Positions 1 through 10,811 of a DNA stretch of 64,000 nt are shown here, piece by piece. The notes under the pieces are model-generated. The model was not told the DNA's origin. It did no database searches and saw only the letters and a list, made by a program, of their open reading frames with translations. A program made the translations under genes and the position numbers. The stretch lies in NCBI GenBank assembly GCA_019009955.1, contig CM032233.1, forward strand, positions 119,266,001 to 119,330,000. Direction: 5' to 3'. Source of the stretch: Riptortus pedestris (lineage: Eukaryota > Arthropoda > Insecta > Hemiptera > Alydidae). Numbering within the stretch: position 1 is the stretch's first letter; each line of letters begins with the position of its first letter.

Positions 1-109
1 TCATGCTGCTAAGTTAATGTTATTGTATAAACTGATATAATTGGTCGTGGCTAAAGAAAAACTTTTTATTAATTTATTCTTATTAAATACACGACCGAGG
101 TATAAAAAA

Positions 110-186
110 AATAGTCGCTCCCAGCGAGATTCGATCTTGAGATTGGTTACAAAATAGAACGCTATCAACTGGGCCACAAAAACTCC
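110..186 (-). repeat. tRNA-like sequence, possible SINE head
   Basis: On the minus strand this reads TGGCCCAGTTGATAGCG followed about 30 nt later by AGATCGAATCTC, which resemble the A and B boxes of a pol III promoter at roughly tRNA spacing. The acceptor arms do not pair well, so I do not call a tRNA gene. A tRNA-derived SINE head is the likeliest reading; a decayed tRNA copy is the alternative. Confidence 0.3.
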
Positions 187-207
187 TTGGAATGTACATC
201 TTTTCAA

Positions 208-614
208 TACCTCTAGACATTCTAAATAATAAATAATAGGTAAATCTTTAACATTTTTTGTTTTTTTGAACGAGTGAGTAGTGAATTGGTTTTTTATTAG
301 GTGCTACACGAAAACATTTTCGTTCAAATCGGTGGGGTAAAGCCGTATCCACTTCTTGTAAAAAGAACTGGAGATTACCACACAACTACTCACTCAACAA
401 CATTTGTCATGCTTGAAGACGGTACTCATTCCAGGTGGACTCCAAACTAAATTGAAGTTACGTTAATAATTAATATCTTTTATTGCGAACGTCCAATGTT
501 GCCAGTTTAGCAATATTCGTAAAGGGTTTGTTTTGAACAATTTGTCTTTTTAGACTTGTCAAATTTAATGAATAGAATCTCTTAGACATGGTATGCCCTA
601 GCACAAGCTCCATA
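208..614. other. AT-rich spacer, nothing recognised
   Basis: No sustained reading frame and no repeat landmark that recurs in this window were seen. Confidence 0.4.
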
Positions 615-1536
615 TGATGTCCGTCATGCAGGAGCTGCGTTAGCTAAGTAGAATTTCAATTTACGTTACGTATTTGCTCTTAATATCCAATTTGTAAAGG
701 ACCTAATTCCCTTAAGATTCAGAAAATTCCACAGCAGGCTATCCAATCATGCTAATCCAGACGTCCTAGTCCTTTCCAGGGCCACTCATCCATCCATATT
801 CCCCTCCACGGCGCCTCAAGAGACAATGGCCCAGAGATCTCCTATAGAAGTGTAAAGCAGTGGCTATTTCCTTATCAAGTGCCATTCCTCCTTAGCTCTT
901 GAGTTCCTTGCCAGGCAGGGAGAGGCTGCTCCTCTCATGAAGGCGTGTGGCTACTGTCAAGAGTGATGGAGGAACTATTGTATTGTACATATTGCACATT
1001 ACCAAATGCATTTAAATGCAGACTGTAATATACTCAATAAAACAAAATCTAATCTAAAAAAAAAAAAACGTATTTGCATTTATCTCATGACGTAAAAGTT
1101 CAATGAGAACAATATTTCTTATTTAGGCTTCAAATAAAGAGCATCATAATATAACAGCTTATTGTTGATATGGCATGAGCACGAATGGAGGTTTACTGAA
1201 GCCCGAAAGCTAAAACAAAAACAAATATCTCGCTTAATATTAAAGATAATGAAAAAATGTACATAACAATATTTATAGACAATTACATTTTCAATAAGAT
1301 TGGTTCTATACAATTTTTTGGTCCGACGCACAATATTAAAGATATTAAGAATTTTCCCCCTCCCCCCATACCGATTTCAGACATTAATGAACTTCGTCTT
1401 TCTTTTTTCATAAAACACTTATATACCGAGTTTCGTAACGATTTAACGAAAATTGCGATCGCTAGAACGGTAAAAGATATATATATTTTCGAAAATCGCG
1501 TCATGAGTACAACCTCAATAGCTGATTTCCCTTAAG
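615..1536 (-). mobile_element. TACE copy, M1 type, split by a LINE
   Basis: The hairpin end starts at about 619 (GTCCGTCATGC) and the palindrome end stops at CTGATTTCCCTTAAG near 1536. Module M1 and the core are present. The (TA)n core is almost lost: a short TA run joins straight to TTTTCGAAAATCGCG, deleting about 70 bp of the palindrome end. A LINE fragment interrupts the copy at 678-1067. Confidence 0.8.
678..1067 (+). mobile_element. 5'-truncated LINE 3' end with poly(A)
   Basis: The right edge is an A-run (1056-1067). The flanks are a direct repeat ACGTATTTGC at 668-677 and 1068-1077, a target-site duplication that splits the host TACE copy. The body (AAGTGCCATTCCTCC, GGCAGGGAGAGGCTGCTC) matches the fragment at 8075-8288, so both come from one LINE family. 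No coding domain is left that I can name. Confidence 0.8.
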
Positions 1537-2046
1537 TCAAAAATTGTTTAACAATATGAAATATGGCATTCACGGAGGGAGATTTCAAAATTTATATGCT
1601 CTACTAGAACTCTATTTAATATCCTCTGTGGTTTTAAATGTAAAAGTTGGGAGGCTTCAGTCAAGCTGAAGTGCAACTATTGCTAGAGCAGCATTAGTTT
1701 ATCGAGCTCACAGTAAAAAGCTTTTACACTTGATTAGAAACACTTCTAATTATATGATGAGGCTTGAATCAGGAACAAATTCTATTTTATTAGAAAAACA
1801 AGAATCCTCTGTCTTTGCAAAATTCTCTTCATGAATAATGAATACGTTAATAATATAATTGTTTATTCGTTCTTCGATTGCTATCTAATAATGTTAAATT
1901 TAACTTGGTAACTCAAATAAAGATGTTATTTATATCTTTAAATTCTGAATATCTATTACTCAATCAAGACCCAGTACTGCTGAAGAGCAACTTAAATTGG
2001 AATGATTTTTACTCTAAGACATCAGCTATTGCCTCGAGATTTAGAG
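1537..2046. other. Spacer, nothing recognised
   Basis: AT-rich sequence with no long frame and no landmark shared with other parts of the window. Confidence 0.4.
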
Positions 2047-2394
2047 AAAAGTCCGTCAAACAGGGGTTGCTTAAACTAAGCAGATTTCCCACCTTCTGGT
2101 AACACACTAGTAATCTCATCTCGCCACATATTCTGACTATAAACCAGAAAGTACGAATTTTTTCGCTTAATATTTAAGTTACGAAAAAATAAGCAATTGA
2201 ATAACATCAATATTTTAACAAAGATTGGTTTCATAACTTTTTCGATCAGACTCATAATAACGGAGATTTTTTGAATTTTAACTCCCCCTTCTCTAACCCC
2301 ACAATTTCTGATGTAATTTCTGCCAATAACAAATATGATCTTTAATGTTCACTGAAACATCATCGAAAAATTGCGACTGCTAAAGCGTTAACAA

Positions 2395-2480
<86 letters not shown>

Positions 2481-3547
2481 GTACCCTCGGTCTGTACATT
2501 GATTTTTTTCGCGAAACTTCACGATAACTTTTCGTTTAACATGTCATAGACACCACAACTGCATTTTGTTTCTTTGGTGTCTGTTTGTTTGTTTGTTTAT
2601 TTGTTTGTTTGTTTGTTACCTTTTCAGGCATAAACGGCTGAACCGAATTTTATGAAACTTGGTATGTATATTACTACTAGCCCAACTTAGACTTTAGGCT
2701 ATATTAATATCCTCTGAGACGAACAGGAGTGGAGGTTACAAGGGAAGCCAAAAATTAAAAATAGCGATATTTTGTTTCCTATTGGTTTTTTGGCAAATAT
2801 TAACATAACAAAAGTTGTTTATTTTGTTATTTAGAGTAAATTTTGTTATATACACATTTTTCGTATACCGAATTATAAACGAGATATACGCTAAAACCTA
2901 CAGCGGAAGTGAACAATTTTATTTGGGACAAAAGACTCAACCGAAATAAATAAAACTCGGTATGTGTATTAGCACTAACGCTTTCATTATAACAAGCCAT
3001 ACCAACATTTCTAGGGACGGGCAGGAGTGGGGGTTATAAGAGAGACCTCAAATTAAAAGTAGTGATATTTCGTTTCCTATTGGGGTTTCGGCAAATATGC
3101 ACATACAAAAGCTGTTTATTTTGTTATTAGGTCTAACTTTTGTTATATACACTTTTTTCGTATACCTAAGTATAAATGAGTTATACGTAAAAACTACTAA
3201 TTCAAATCTATGCATAATGCACAGGAAACGGGAAATATGACAATATGGAGGACAGTGAAGTCTTACATAAAAAAATAATTCTATTATTAACAAATCCACA
3301 GAAACGACGGGTATTTACTTTAAACACTGGGACGGGTAAATGTCAAAACATTGTGCAAAGTAAAGCCTTGCCAAAAAAATACTATCACCATTCAGCCTCA
3401 AATGAATTCCCGAGCGAAGCCGGGTATCTGAGCTAGTATATATATATATAATTTTGAACGGACCTCATTTGCATCATCCCATGGGTAGGATCGATGGACA
3501 TTTGAAGAAAGATTTCGAAAATCACGACATGAGTACGACCTCAATAG
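2047..3547 (-). mobile_element. TACE copy interrupted by Helitron A
   Basis: The hairpin end is at 2051 (GTCCGTCAAACAGGGG) and a divergent core runs to the (TA)n at 2398-2474. The palindrome-end block (AACGGACCTCATTTGCATC) resumes at about 3455, after the Helitron. The terminal palindrome itself is replaced after CCTCAATAG by an orphan Helitron 3' end. Confidence 0.75.
2475..3436 (+). mobile_element. Helitron A, non-autonomous
   Basis: The 3' terminus is a hairpin (CCCGAGCGAAGCCGGG) about 9 bp before terminal CTAG, followed by T, the canonical Helitron ending. The 5' region is the ATTGTACCCTCGGTCTGTAC block shared with the four other copies, but its exact first base is lost in the host (TA)n. 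It contains the shared roughly 290-bp internal units and no Rep/helicase frame. Confidence 0.85.
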
Positions 3548-3552
3548 TCTCT

Positions 3553-3588
3553 AATGATTTCCCGAGTGAAGCCGGGCACCTTAGCTAT
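3553..3588 (+). mobile_element. Orphan Helitron 3' end
   Basis: The hairpin CCCGAGTGAAGCCGGG is followed by CACCTTAGCTAT, so the terminal tetranucleotide is CTAT rather than CTAG. It is joined directly to the TACE palindrome-end block, which suggests a deletion or a recombined junction. Confidence 0.55.
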
Positions 3589-4744
3589 TTGTATTTTAAA
3601 ATAATACTAATATAGATTAACACTATTATATATGCTGAACCTCAATTGCATGGAGTTAAACCTGTTAGCTCATTGTAAAAATAAATACAAGGAGAGATCT
3701 GTTCTTCAAACGGAACAAGACAACTGCACCCAATTACTTAGAATTGGGGGTATAAAACGACCCAAACAGTAAATGCCATAACTACCAAATTAGAGATGTA
3801 GAACCCCCCAGAAGGTCAGAGAGGCTTTAATTCTTGCAGTCCAGATGGCAGAGTGAATCTTTTAGTAGTAGCCCATTGAGGCATAGCCGTCAAACAAGGG
3901 GACAGAGCTATATGTGGCCATTCCGCTTAGTGGACACCGGAGCTAACCCCTGCATTCACTCCAATCCATTCCATTTCAAATAATATCTTCACATCTTAAC
4001 ACCAATACCAACAGTTATGCTGCTTAAATTAGATACACGAGAACTCAAACAATTATTTGTCTTCTCGTCAATCGTAATTGAAACTAAACTACCTAATACG
4101 ACTGTAATAGTCGTCACAAACTAATTTTATTTATTTATACAGGAGCACCCGCATCTTGGCGATTTGGCTCAAAGTTTCACAATGTAAAATGAAAACAAAG
4201 TTATAGAAAAATAACAAAAACTGAGACAACAAATAAAAAATTTAATACAACAAATAATCATTAAATACTAGTAATAAAGACAATTAATAAACATAAGACA
4301 TAAACAAACATAAATAAACATTAGATAAACAAACACAAATAAACATTAGACTAATAATAAAGACAACAATTTAAAATGTTTTTAGTAAAAAAAATATCTT
4401 ATTCCTATATACTAGTACATTTATATTATTTTTTTTCATTTTTTTTTTATTTTATATAATTAGTTTTATATTTACTCCTTCATGGGCTTACCTTTTTTTG
4501 TACTTTTATATTATGGAAAATATTTCTTTAATATCTGATTCTTTCTCATATCACTAGACACTAGATAGTAGACATGGATAGATGTACCTATTTGAATTTA
4601 TAACAAATTGCAGTTTTTCAACATTAGATATTATTTTTTATACTATTTTTTTCTCTACTATTGCAAAATGTATTATTCCTCTATTAAATAAGCGTCGTTA
4701 AATAGTATACCCCACGAGATGCTCAAACACTTTCAGAATGATAT
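3589..4744. other. Spacer with a minus-strand LINE tail
   Basis: Around 4121-4136 there is a (TTTA)n run followed by CAGGAGCACCCGCATCTTGG. On the minus strand this is a LINE-like 3' end with an (AATA)n tail. The rest is AT-rich, with a moderately GC-richer stretch at about 3780-3960 that I do not recognise. Confidence 0.4.
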
Positions 4745-5745
4745 AAAAGTCCGTCACGCAGGGGCTGCGTAAACTAAGCAGATTTCCCATGTGAAGATTT
4801 GCAATAGAGAAATCTGCATACTGGTAACACAACACCACCGTGATTAAATACAAACAGTAATGAGAAATCTTTCAGTTAATTAAAATAAATTCCCAACTGA
4901 AACGGCTTCTGAATTGTAAGAATAATTTTTATTTTAATAACTCAAATTTTAGTAGTCCAAGAACTAAAGAAGCGGGGGGGAGGATGAACAGAACGTATTT
5001 GCATAAATCTCACAAAGCAATGATGGTAAGGTAAGGTTAGAAGAAGCTTCCACCTGATCCGAGAAGTTACGAAAATGGCCGATCTAATCTGAACTGTATC
5101 CGACCACATGTCTCATAGACTTCATAAAAGTGCAAATATCTCGGTTAATATTCAAGATAGAGAATAAATGTGTATAATAATATTTATAGTAAATTTAATT
5201 TTCAATAACATTGGTTCTATACACTTTTTCGATCCGATACATAATAACGGAGATATCTGTCTTTTACATAAAAAGGTTAAATATCGAGTTTCGTAACGAT
5301 CAAACAAAAATTGCGACCGCTAGAGCGTTAACAGACATATATATATATATATATATATATTTCTATATAAATATATAGATACATTTTCATAAGTGTGTGG
5401 AGTATAGTTGGTGGATGAACAATAAGAAATGAATGGCTGAAAATGGTACTTTTGCTAGTGATTATCGTAATTACCTCCTCCAGGGCAAACATATACATGT
5501 GTAAAACCCATATGATACAATTAATGCATATAATTTGAAATCCTGTTGAACACCATAGTCTTAATTTGTATGTTAAATTTTGGCATATATATGAATTTTG
5601 TATATGTTATTACATGATACAGAAACGGACCTCATTTTCGACATCGTTCGACGTAGGATCGATGAACATTTGAAGAAATTTTTCGAAAATCGCGTCATGA
5701 GTACGACCTCAATAGCTGATTTCCCTTGAGGGAACTCTGCTAAAA
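4745..5745 (-). mobile_element. TACE copy, M2-like, with LINE in its TA core
   Basis: Hairpin end at 4749, part of M2 (TAGTAGTCCAAGAACT at about 4951), core, CGCTAGAGCG, then a short (TA)n from about 5339. A LINE fragment occupies 5370-5607 inside the TA tract. The palindrome end continues at about 5624 and finishes at TCTGCTAAAA (5736-5745), directly joined to the next copy's hairpin end. Confidence 0.85.
5370..5607 (-). mobile_element. LINE 3' region fragment, minus strand
   Basis: This is an inverted match to 6752-6966 (for example GGTACTTTTGCTAGTGATTA here and its complement there). The other copy ends in poly(A), so this is a second, opposite-strand insertion of the same retroposon, placed inside the TACE (TA)n. 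Confidence 0.65.
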
Positions 5746-5885
5746 AGTCCGTCATGAAGGGGCTGAGTAAACTAAGCAGATTTTCTTCGTGAAGCTTAAC
5801 AATAGATAAATCTACATACTGGTAACACAAAACCACCCTGAATAATAAGTGAAGAAATCTATCAGTCAATTTTAACCTACTCCCG
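5746..5885 (-). mobile_element. TACE hairpin end plus start of M2
   Basis: It starts with GTCCGTCATGAAGGGG at 5747, sharing an A-run with the end of the previous copy, then AACACAAAACCACC and the beginning of M2. The rest of the copy is missing. At 5886-5950 a short degenerate tandem of ACTTCTACATTATGTA follows. Confidence 0.75.
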
Positions 5886-5967
5886 TATAAATTCTACATT
5901 ATGTAGTATAACTTCTACATTATGTATTGGTTGTAACTTCTACATTCTGAGATACATGCAAGTATGT

Positions 5968-6360
5968 ACACCCATCCTCTCTTAAGTTCTTGGACTACTA
6001 AAATTTGAGAGACTGAGATAAAAATGATTGTGATTCATTATAAATGTCAGTGCTAAGATATAATAAATAAACTTTATATGTTATATTCAGATTTATTTCA
6101 GGTCTTGTTTTTCTTTCAGGTGAAGAAATTTCTATCTATCCGTTCAGCTCTGAGCGGTTGACAGAACTGTTTTGTTTACAATTCAAAAGCTTTCCGTCGT
6201 TAAGGTTATTAAAATGGACTGAATGATTTCTCATTGCCCTTTGCATTTCTTCACTTAATATTCGCGGTGTTGTTAAGTATTAGCAGTATGTAGATTTATC
6301 TATTGTAAAACCTCGTTGGAAATCTGCTCAATTTACACAGCCCCTGCGTAACGGGCATTT
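5968..6360 (+). mobile_element. TACE M2 module plus hairpin end
   Basis: Reads CTTAAGTTCTTGGACTACTA, then the whole of M2, and finishes at CAGCCCCTGCGTAACGGGCATTT. With the preceding fragment it forms a head-to-head inverted pair, hairpin ends facing outward. Confidence 0.75.
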
Positions 6361-6751
6361 ATCTATTGGTGACCCCTGTCAATAAACTACAAAGAATGTA
6401 TAAGAATATTGGGCCCAGAATAAGAATTGTAAAAAGCCTATGTCCTGAGTACCTGAATATGAAAATCGGAAGAGTAAAAATGGGGATTTATTGATGGCTG
6501 AAGCCAAACTAAATAAGATAATTTGGGTATTATTGGAGTTACGGAAAACACGCAAGTAACAATAGTTTTAGGACATTTAAATTTGAACAAAATCGATTAC
6601 AGATAAATTAAAAATGTCATCATTTTCAACCAATTTCGAATTTTAGATTCCCTCCTCCGAAACACTTCCCCATTTTTCCAGGTATGGTTTCTTTCATTAC
6701 CAAAAGTAATCATTTATTTTTGAACTTTTGACAGAAGGCAGCCCATACATG
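6361..6751. other. Spacer, nothing recognised
   Basis: AT-rich, no long frame. Confidence 0.35.
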
Positions 6752-7170
6752 AATAGCATATACAAAATTCAAATATACGCCAAAATTTACCATACAAATT
6801 AAGACTATGGTGTGCAACAGGATTTCAAATTATATGCATTAATTGTATTATATGGGTTTGTACACATGTAAGTATATGTTTACCCTGGAGGAGGTAATTA
6901 CGATAATCACTAGCAAAAGTACCATTTTCAGCCATTCATTTCCTATTGATCATCCACCAACTATACTCAACACAATTTTTTTTTTATGTTCACTTATAAA
7001 ATGTTTATCTATTTCACTTTTATTTGTCACTGTTTTTTTGGTATTTGTTATTGTTACTTTTTGTTATCTCTTATCTATTTTACTTTTGTTATTTCACTAT
7101 GTACAATTTTTGACTGTTGAAAGGGTAAATCACCTATGATGTGATGTACATAAATAAATTAAAAAAAAAA
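6752..7170 (+). mobile_element. LINE 3' region with AATAAA and poly(A)
   Basis: Ends in AAATAAATTAAAAAAAAAAA (7151-7170). Its first 215 bp are the inverted counterpart of 5396-5607. The 98-codon frame across it is not domain-like and I regard it as chance. Confidence 0.6.
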
Positions 7171-7171
7171 A

Positions 7172-7515
7172 ATCTCTTTTGCATGAAACGGTTAAATATC
7201 CAGTGTGGTAATTATCAAATAGAAATTATTTTTGAAAACTCTAACGTGATTTTAGCGGGGAACAAGGCGTTCAAGATATTTTGGCTTACTCTTAACGAGA
7301 GATGAGAAGTTTTTTAATTAACAAATAAAACGCTCAGTATTGATGAGAAACATTCATTAAAAAATATATTCGGAACACGATTGGTCGTATAACATCTTTT
7401 GACCCAACTCCAATTAGTAGAGATATTTGGAATTTTTGACTCTCCTAGCAATCTTTCCCCTCCCCCCCCCCTTCCCTCCTGCTCAGTTTCAGTGACGTTT
7501 GGCATGCTCATTATA
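7172..7515 (-). mobile_element. Degenerate TACE core pieces
   Basis: Two worn core segments: ACGGTTAAATATCCAGTGTG near 7189, and TTGGTCGTATAACATC with AGAGATATTTGGAATTTTTG and a C-run at 7380-7470. No ends are visible. Confidence 0.45.
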
Positions 7516-7587
7516 ATCTGTATTGCAATTCTTTAAAATGACACCCTTTCCATTTGTAGAAAAGTCAGATTTCCGCCGAACAAGATA

Positions 7588-7962
7588 AAAACGTCAGTCA
7601 CTCAGGGTCTGCGTAACTAAGCAGATTTCCCACGTACTGGTATGACATAATACTTATCTGCACTTCCCAAGTATTCTCTATTTCTAAATGAAAATTCGAT
7701 GAGCAGAAGTTGAGGGCTTACTGAAGGCTGAAGGAAACCAAAAAAATGTGAATAATTAATATTTGAGCTACGAACAAAATTTACGGGGCAACAATTGTAG
7801 AACATCAATAGTTTAACAAAATTGGTTTCGTAACATTTTTCGATCCGCCTCATAATATCAGAGATATTTTCAATTTTTGAACCCCCCCCCCGAAACATTA
7901 TCTATTCCTAGTCCAATATCAACCACTAACAAATATGAATATTAGAGTAGAAAAAACGGTTA
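7588..7962 (-). mobile_element. TACE copy, truncated and divergent
   Basis: Hairpin end at 7593 (GTCAGTCACTCAGGG; the hairpin is damaged), a short variant module, and core with a C9 run. It lacks the TA core and palindrome end. At 7968-7998 a GGTGTCCGAAGTTCACATGCC stretch belongs to the ACAGGGTGTCC repeat annotated at 53207 and 63050. Confidence 0.65.
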
Positions 7963-8000
7963 TACATGGTGTCCGAAGTTCACATGCCACACCCCTAAAA

Positions 8001-8345
8001 TGTCCGTCACGCAGGGGCTGCGTTATCTAAGATGATTTCCCACGTTCTGGTATGACTCACTAGTAATCTCATCTCGATAGCTGTGGCTATTTTCTTATCA
8101 AGTGCCATTCCTCCTTAGCTCTTGACTTCCTTACCAGGCAGGGAGAGGCTGCTCCTCTCATGGTGGTTAAGGGGTGTAACTTCTGTCGAGAGTGATGGAG
8201 GATGATAGAGTTGTACATATCACATTACAAAATGCATTTAAATGCAGACTGTAATATTCTTAATAAAATAAAATAATTAATAAATAAATAGTAATCTCAT
8301 CTAACGAATGAATATGAGCTTTAGAGTTGAATGGTTAAATTACAC
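8001..8345 (-). mobile_element. TACE hairpin end split by a LINE
   Basis: GTCCGTCACGCAGGGGCTGC at 8002 with an intact hairpin. The copy is interrupted after TAGTAATCTCATCT by a LINE fragment and continues briefly to about 8345. The 5' half is missing. Confidence 0.75.
8075..8288 (+). mobile_element. 5'-truncated LINE 3' end with (AATA)n tail
   Basis: Flanked by a perfect 14-bp duplication TAGTAATCTCATCT at 8061-8074 and 8289-8302, so the insertion boundaries are exact. Same family as 678-1067 but with an (AATA)n-like tail rather than pure poly(A). Confidence 0.9.
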
Positions 8346-8413
8346 GGTACATCTAGTAATTTGACTGCTTACCTTGAAAATCTGAAATGAAGGTTCCCTG
8401 TTGCATAGAACTA

Positions 8414-8882
8414 AAAAGTCCGTCAAGCAAGGGCTGCGTTAACTAAGTAGATTTCCCACGCACGTCATGTATTTGCATTTATCTCGAAACGTAAAAGTTC
8501 AATTAGAACAATAATTGGTATTTTTGCTTCAAAAAAGTGCTTCGTAATATAACCTGCTTATTGTTAATATGAAATGAGTAGGAGGGGGGGGGGGGTTACT
8601 GAAGGCCGGAAATTATAAAATGCAAATATCTCGGTTAATAATCAAGATAGGGAAGAAACGTATATAATAACATTTAAAGACCATTACATTTGCAATAAGA
8701 TTGGTTCTACAATTGTTAGATCCGACTCATAATAACGGAGATATTACGAATTTTCGAAAGTCCCCCCTCCAACTGGTCGGATTTCAGAAATTAACCAACT
8801 TGATCTATAGTTTTTATAAAACGTTTACATATCGAGTTTGGTAACGATAAAACAATAATTACGACCGCTAAAGCGGTAACAG

Positions 8883-8935
<53 letters not shown>
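8414..8935 (-). mobile_element. TACE copy, M1 type, palindrome end missing
   Basis: Hairpin end at 8418, M1 (AAGTGCTTCGTAATATAACC) with a long G-run at 8583-8594, core, then (TA)n at 8888-8935. The expected palindrome-end block is absent. Its place is taken by a duplicated palindromic unit and further TA tracts up to 9260. Confidence 0.8.
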
Positions 8936-8938
<3 letters not shown>

Positions 8939-9059
8939 TATTTTTGAGGCTGCATCGATGGGAAGTATTTTAATTTTGAGGAGTTCGGCTTTCTGTTCCA
9001 GTGGTTTCAATTGAAAGCGCTGGAGCAGATAGCTCTAGAACTCCTCACAATGTAAAAAA

Positions 9060-9105
<46 letters not shown>

Positions 9106-9226
9106 TATTTTTGAGGCTGCATCGATGGGAAGTATTTTAATTTTGAGGAGTTCGGCTTTCTGTTCCAGCGGTTTCAATTGAAAGCGCTGGAGCAGATAGC
9201 TCTAGAACTCCTCACAGTGTAAAAAA

Positions 9227-9229
<3 letters not shown>
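8936..9229. repeat. Two copies of a TA-embedded unit with a 69-nt palindrome
   Basis: A unit starting TTCTATTTTTGAGGCTGCAT occurs at 8936 and 9104 (period 168 bp including TA). Each contains a near-perfect palindrome, 8978-9046 and 9145-9213, with outer arms GAGGAGTTC and GAACTCCTC and centre TTTCAATTGAAA. The second copy pairs better at one inner position (CCAGCG/CGCTGG). The origin is unknown; a palindromic MITE with TA target is one possibility. Confidence 0.85.
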
Positions 9230-9260
<31 letters not shown>

Positions 9261-9263
<3 letters not shown>

Positions 9264-10016
9264 GATCACCTCAGAAATGTAAGTAGCAATCTGTAATTAG
9301 ATTTAATAAATATATGATGTAAGGAGGAACTTATTACTACAGTATCTAGCAAAGAATTATCGTAGGGTTGTGTTAAATTAATGTTATATTTTTTTGATAA
9401 GGGATAGCCCCTGAAGAAATGGCATGTAAGCCACAAAAAATGTAGGAAGGTAAGAATACAGTTTGCACAGGAAATAATGTTTTTAAAAGTGACCCTTGCC
9501 ATCCAACTATGAAGAACATTTAAATATTCTTAAACATCAGTATTTTAAAGTTGGTGCCAACGGCACGCTGCTCGGCACATACATACACTCACCCAAAGTG
9601 TCATAGTTCCTTCCATAAAATAGGAGACCCCGCTTAATGGAGGGGGCCATATGCGAAGATAATACATGCTTGACATGGAACTAATCAAACCCCTCCTCTT
9701 GAATTTACATGAGCTGGATATTGAGTTACAATTGTTTACTCCTATTTCTAGTCATCTACTGGTTTTCTTGGGCTATCTCCTAAGTGTTTTAGTAATGATC
9801 TGGTCCTAATAATCACCATTTTATGTCTTAAAACTAAAGTGAGAGTTTATAACTTGGAAATTGTCAGAAATATATGAGAAAGTTTATGATGGAAAACTGC
9901 AGAAATACTTATGAAATACCTATACGTGTGTTAGTATTTGGTAAATAAATAACTACACAAAGTATTAAAGCTTAATTAATATCTATACTGAGTTGAATTT
10001 AATTATTCTGTCCAAG
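9261..10016. other. Spacer, nothing recognised
   Basis: No recurring landmark; AT-rich with one moderately GC-rich patch at about 9555-9700. Confidence 0.35.
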
Positions 10017-10135
10017 TTTTAGCAGATTTCCCTTGAAAATCAGCTGTTGAGGTTGTACTCATGACTCGATTTTCGAAATATTTCCTCGTATATCTATCTA
10101 TCAAACCCAGAAGATGCCAAAAATAAGGTCCCTTC
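10017..10135 (+). mobile_element. TACE palindrome end, solo
   Basis: Begins TTTTAGCAGATTTCCC; the inner palindrome is damaged (CCTTGAAAATCAG). Reads through GTTGTACTCATGACTCG to AAGGTCCCTTC, where the TA core should begin but does not. Confidence 0.75.
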
Positions 10136-10166
10136 ATTGATGAAATTGAAGGCTGAAAATTAAAAT

Positions 10167-10623
10167 GAAGTCCGTCACGCAGGGGCTGCGTAAAATAAGC
10201 AGATTTCCCACGCGATGTTTTGCAATAGAGAAATTTCACGAGAGCCGAGCAGTTAAGGAAATGGCCGAACTAGCTTTTGGCGGGAAAGTCACTCATCCGT
10301 TAGCCGCCCAGATTTAATAAAAATGCAAATATCTCGGTTAATATTCAAGATAGAGAATAAATGTACAATGTAACAATATTTATAGTAAATTTAATTTGCA
10401 ATAAGATTTATTCTGTACAATTTTTCAATCTGACGTATAGTAACAGAGATATTTCGAATTTTCAATAATCCTCCCTCTCTAAACCCCCCCTCCCACTGGT
10501 CCGATTTAAGCCGTTAACGAACTTGATCTTTCTTTTTACATAAAACGACTAAATATGGAGTTTGGTAACGGTCAAACAAATATTGCGACCGCTAGAGCGG
10601 TAACAGACAAATATATAGATAGA

Positions 10624-10667
<44 letters not shown>

Positions 10668-10811
10668 TATATATATATATATACAGTTTTGAACGGACCT
10701 CATTTTCGTCATCTACTTGGTAGGATCGATGGACATTTGAAGAAAAATTTCGAAAATTCCGTCATGAGTACAACCTCAATAGCTGATTTCCTTCAAGGGA
10801 AATCTGCTAAA
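10167..10811 (-). mobile_element. Complete TACE copy, M3 type
   Basis: A good reference copy of about 645 bp: hairpin end (10170), M3 (GGCCGAACTAGCTTTTGGCG), core ending GCGACCGCTAGAGCGGTAAC, (TA)n at about 10612-10682, and palindrome end to TCTGCTAAAA. It sits inside an older copy whose M1 tail (GGCTGAAAATTAAAA) precedes it and whose core (ATGCAAATATCTCAGG) follows it. Confidence 0.9.

Noticed and set aside
110..186. Functional tRNA gene
   Set aside because: Box-like words are present, but acceptor and anticodon stems do not form; recorded only as tRNA-like.
6843..7139. 98-codon hydrophobic frame resembling a membrane protein
   Set aside because: It lies in a T-rich LINE 3' region ending in poly(A); the hydrophobicity follows from T-rich codons.
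10170..10811. TACE as an ordinary TIR transposon (MITE)
   Set aside because: The inverted repeat is terminal at only one end and internal to a hairpin at the other, and no consistent target duplication was seen.
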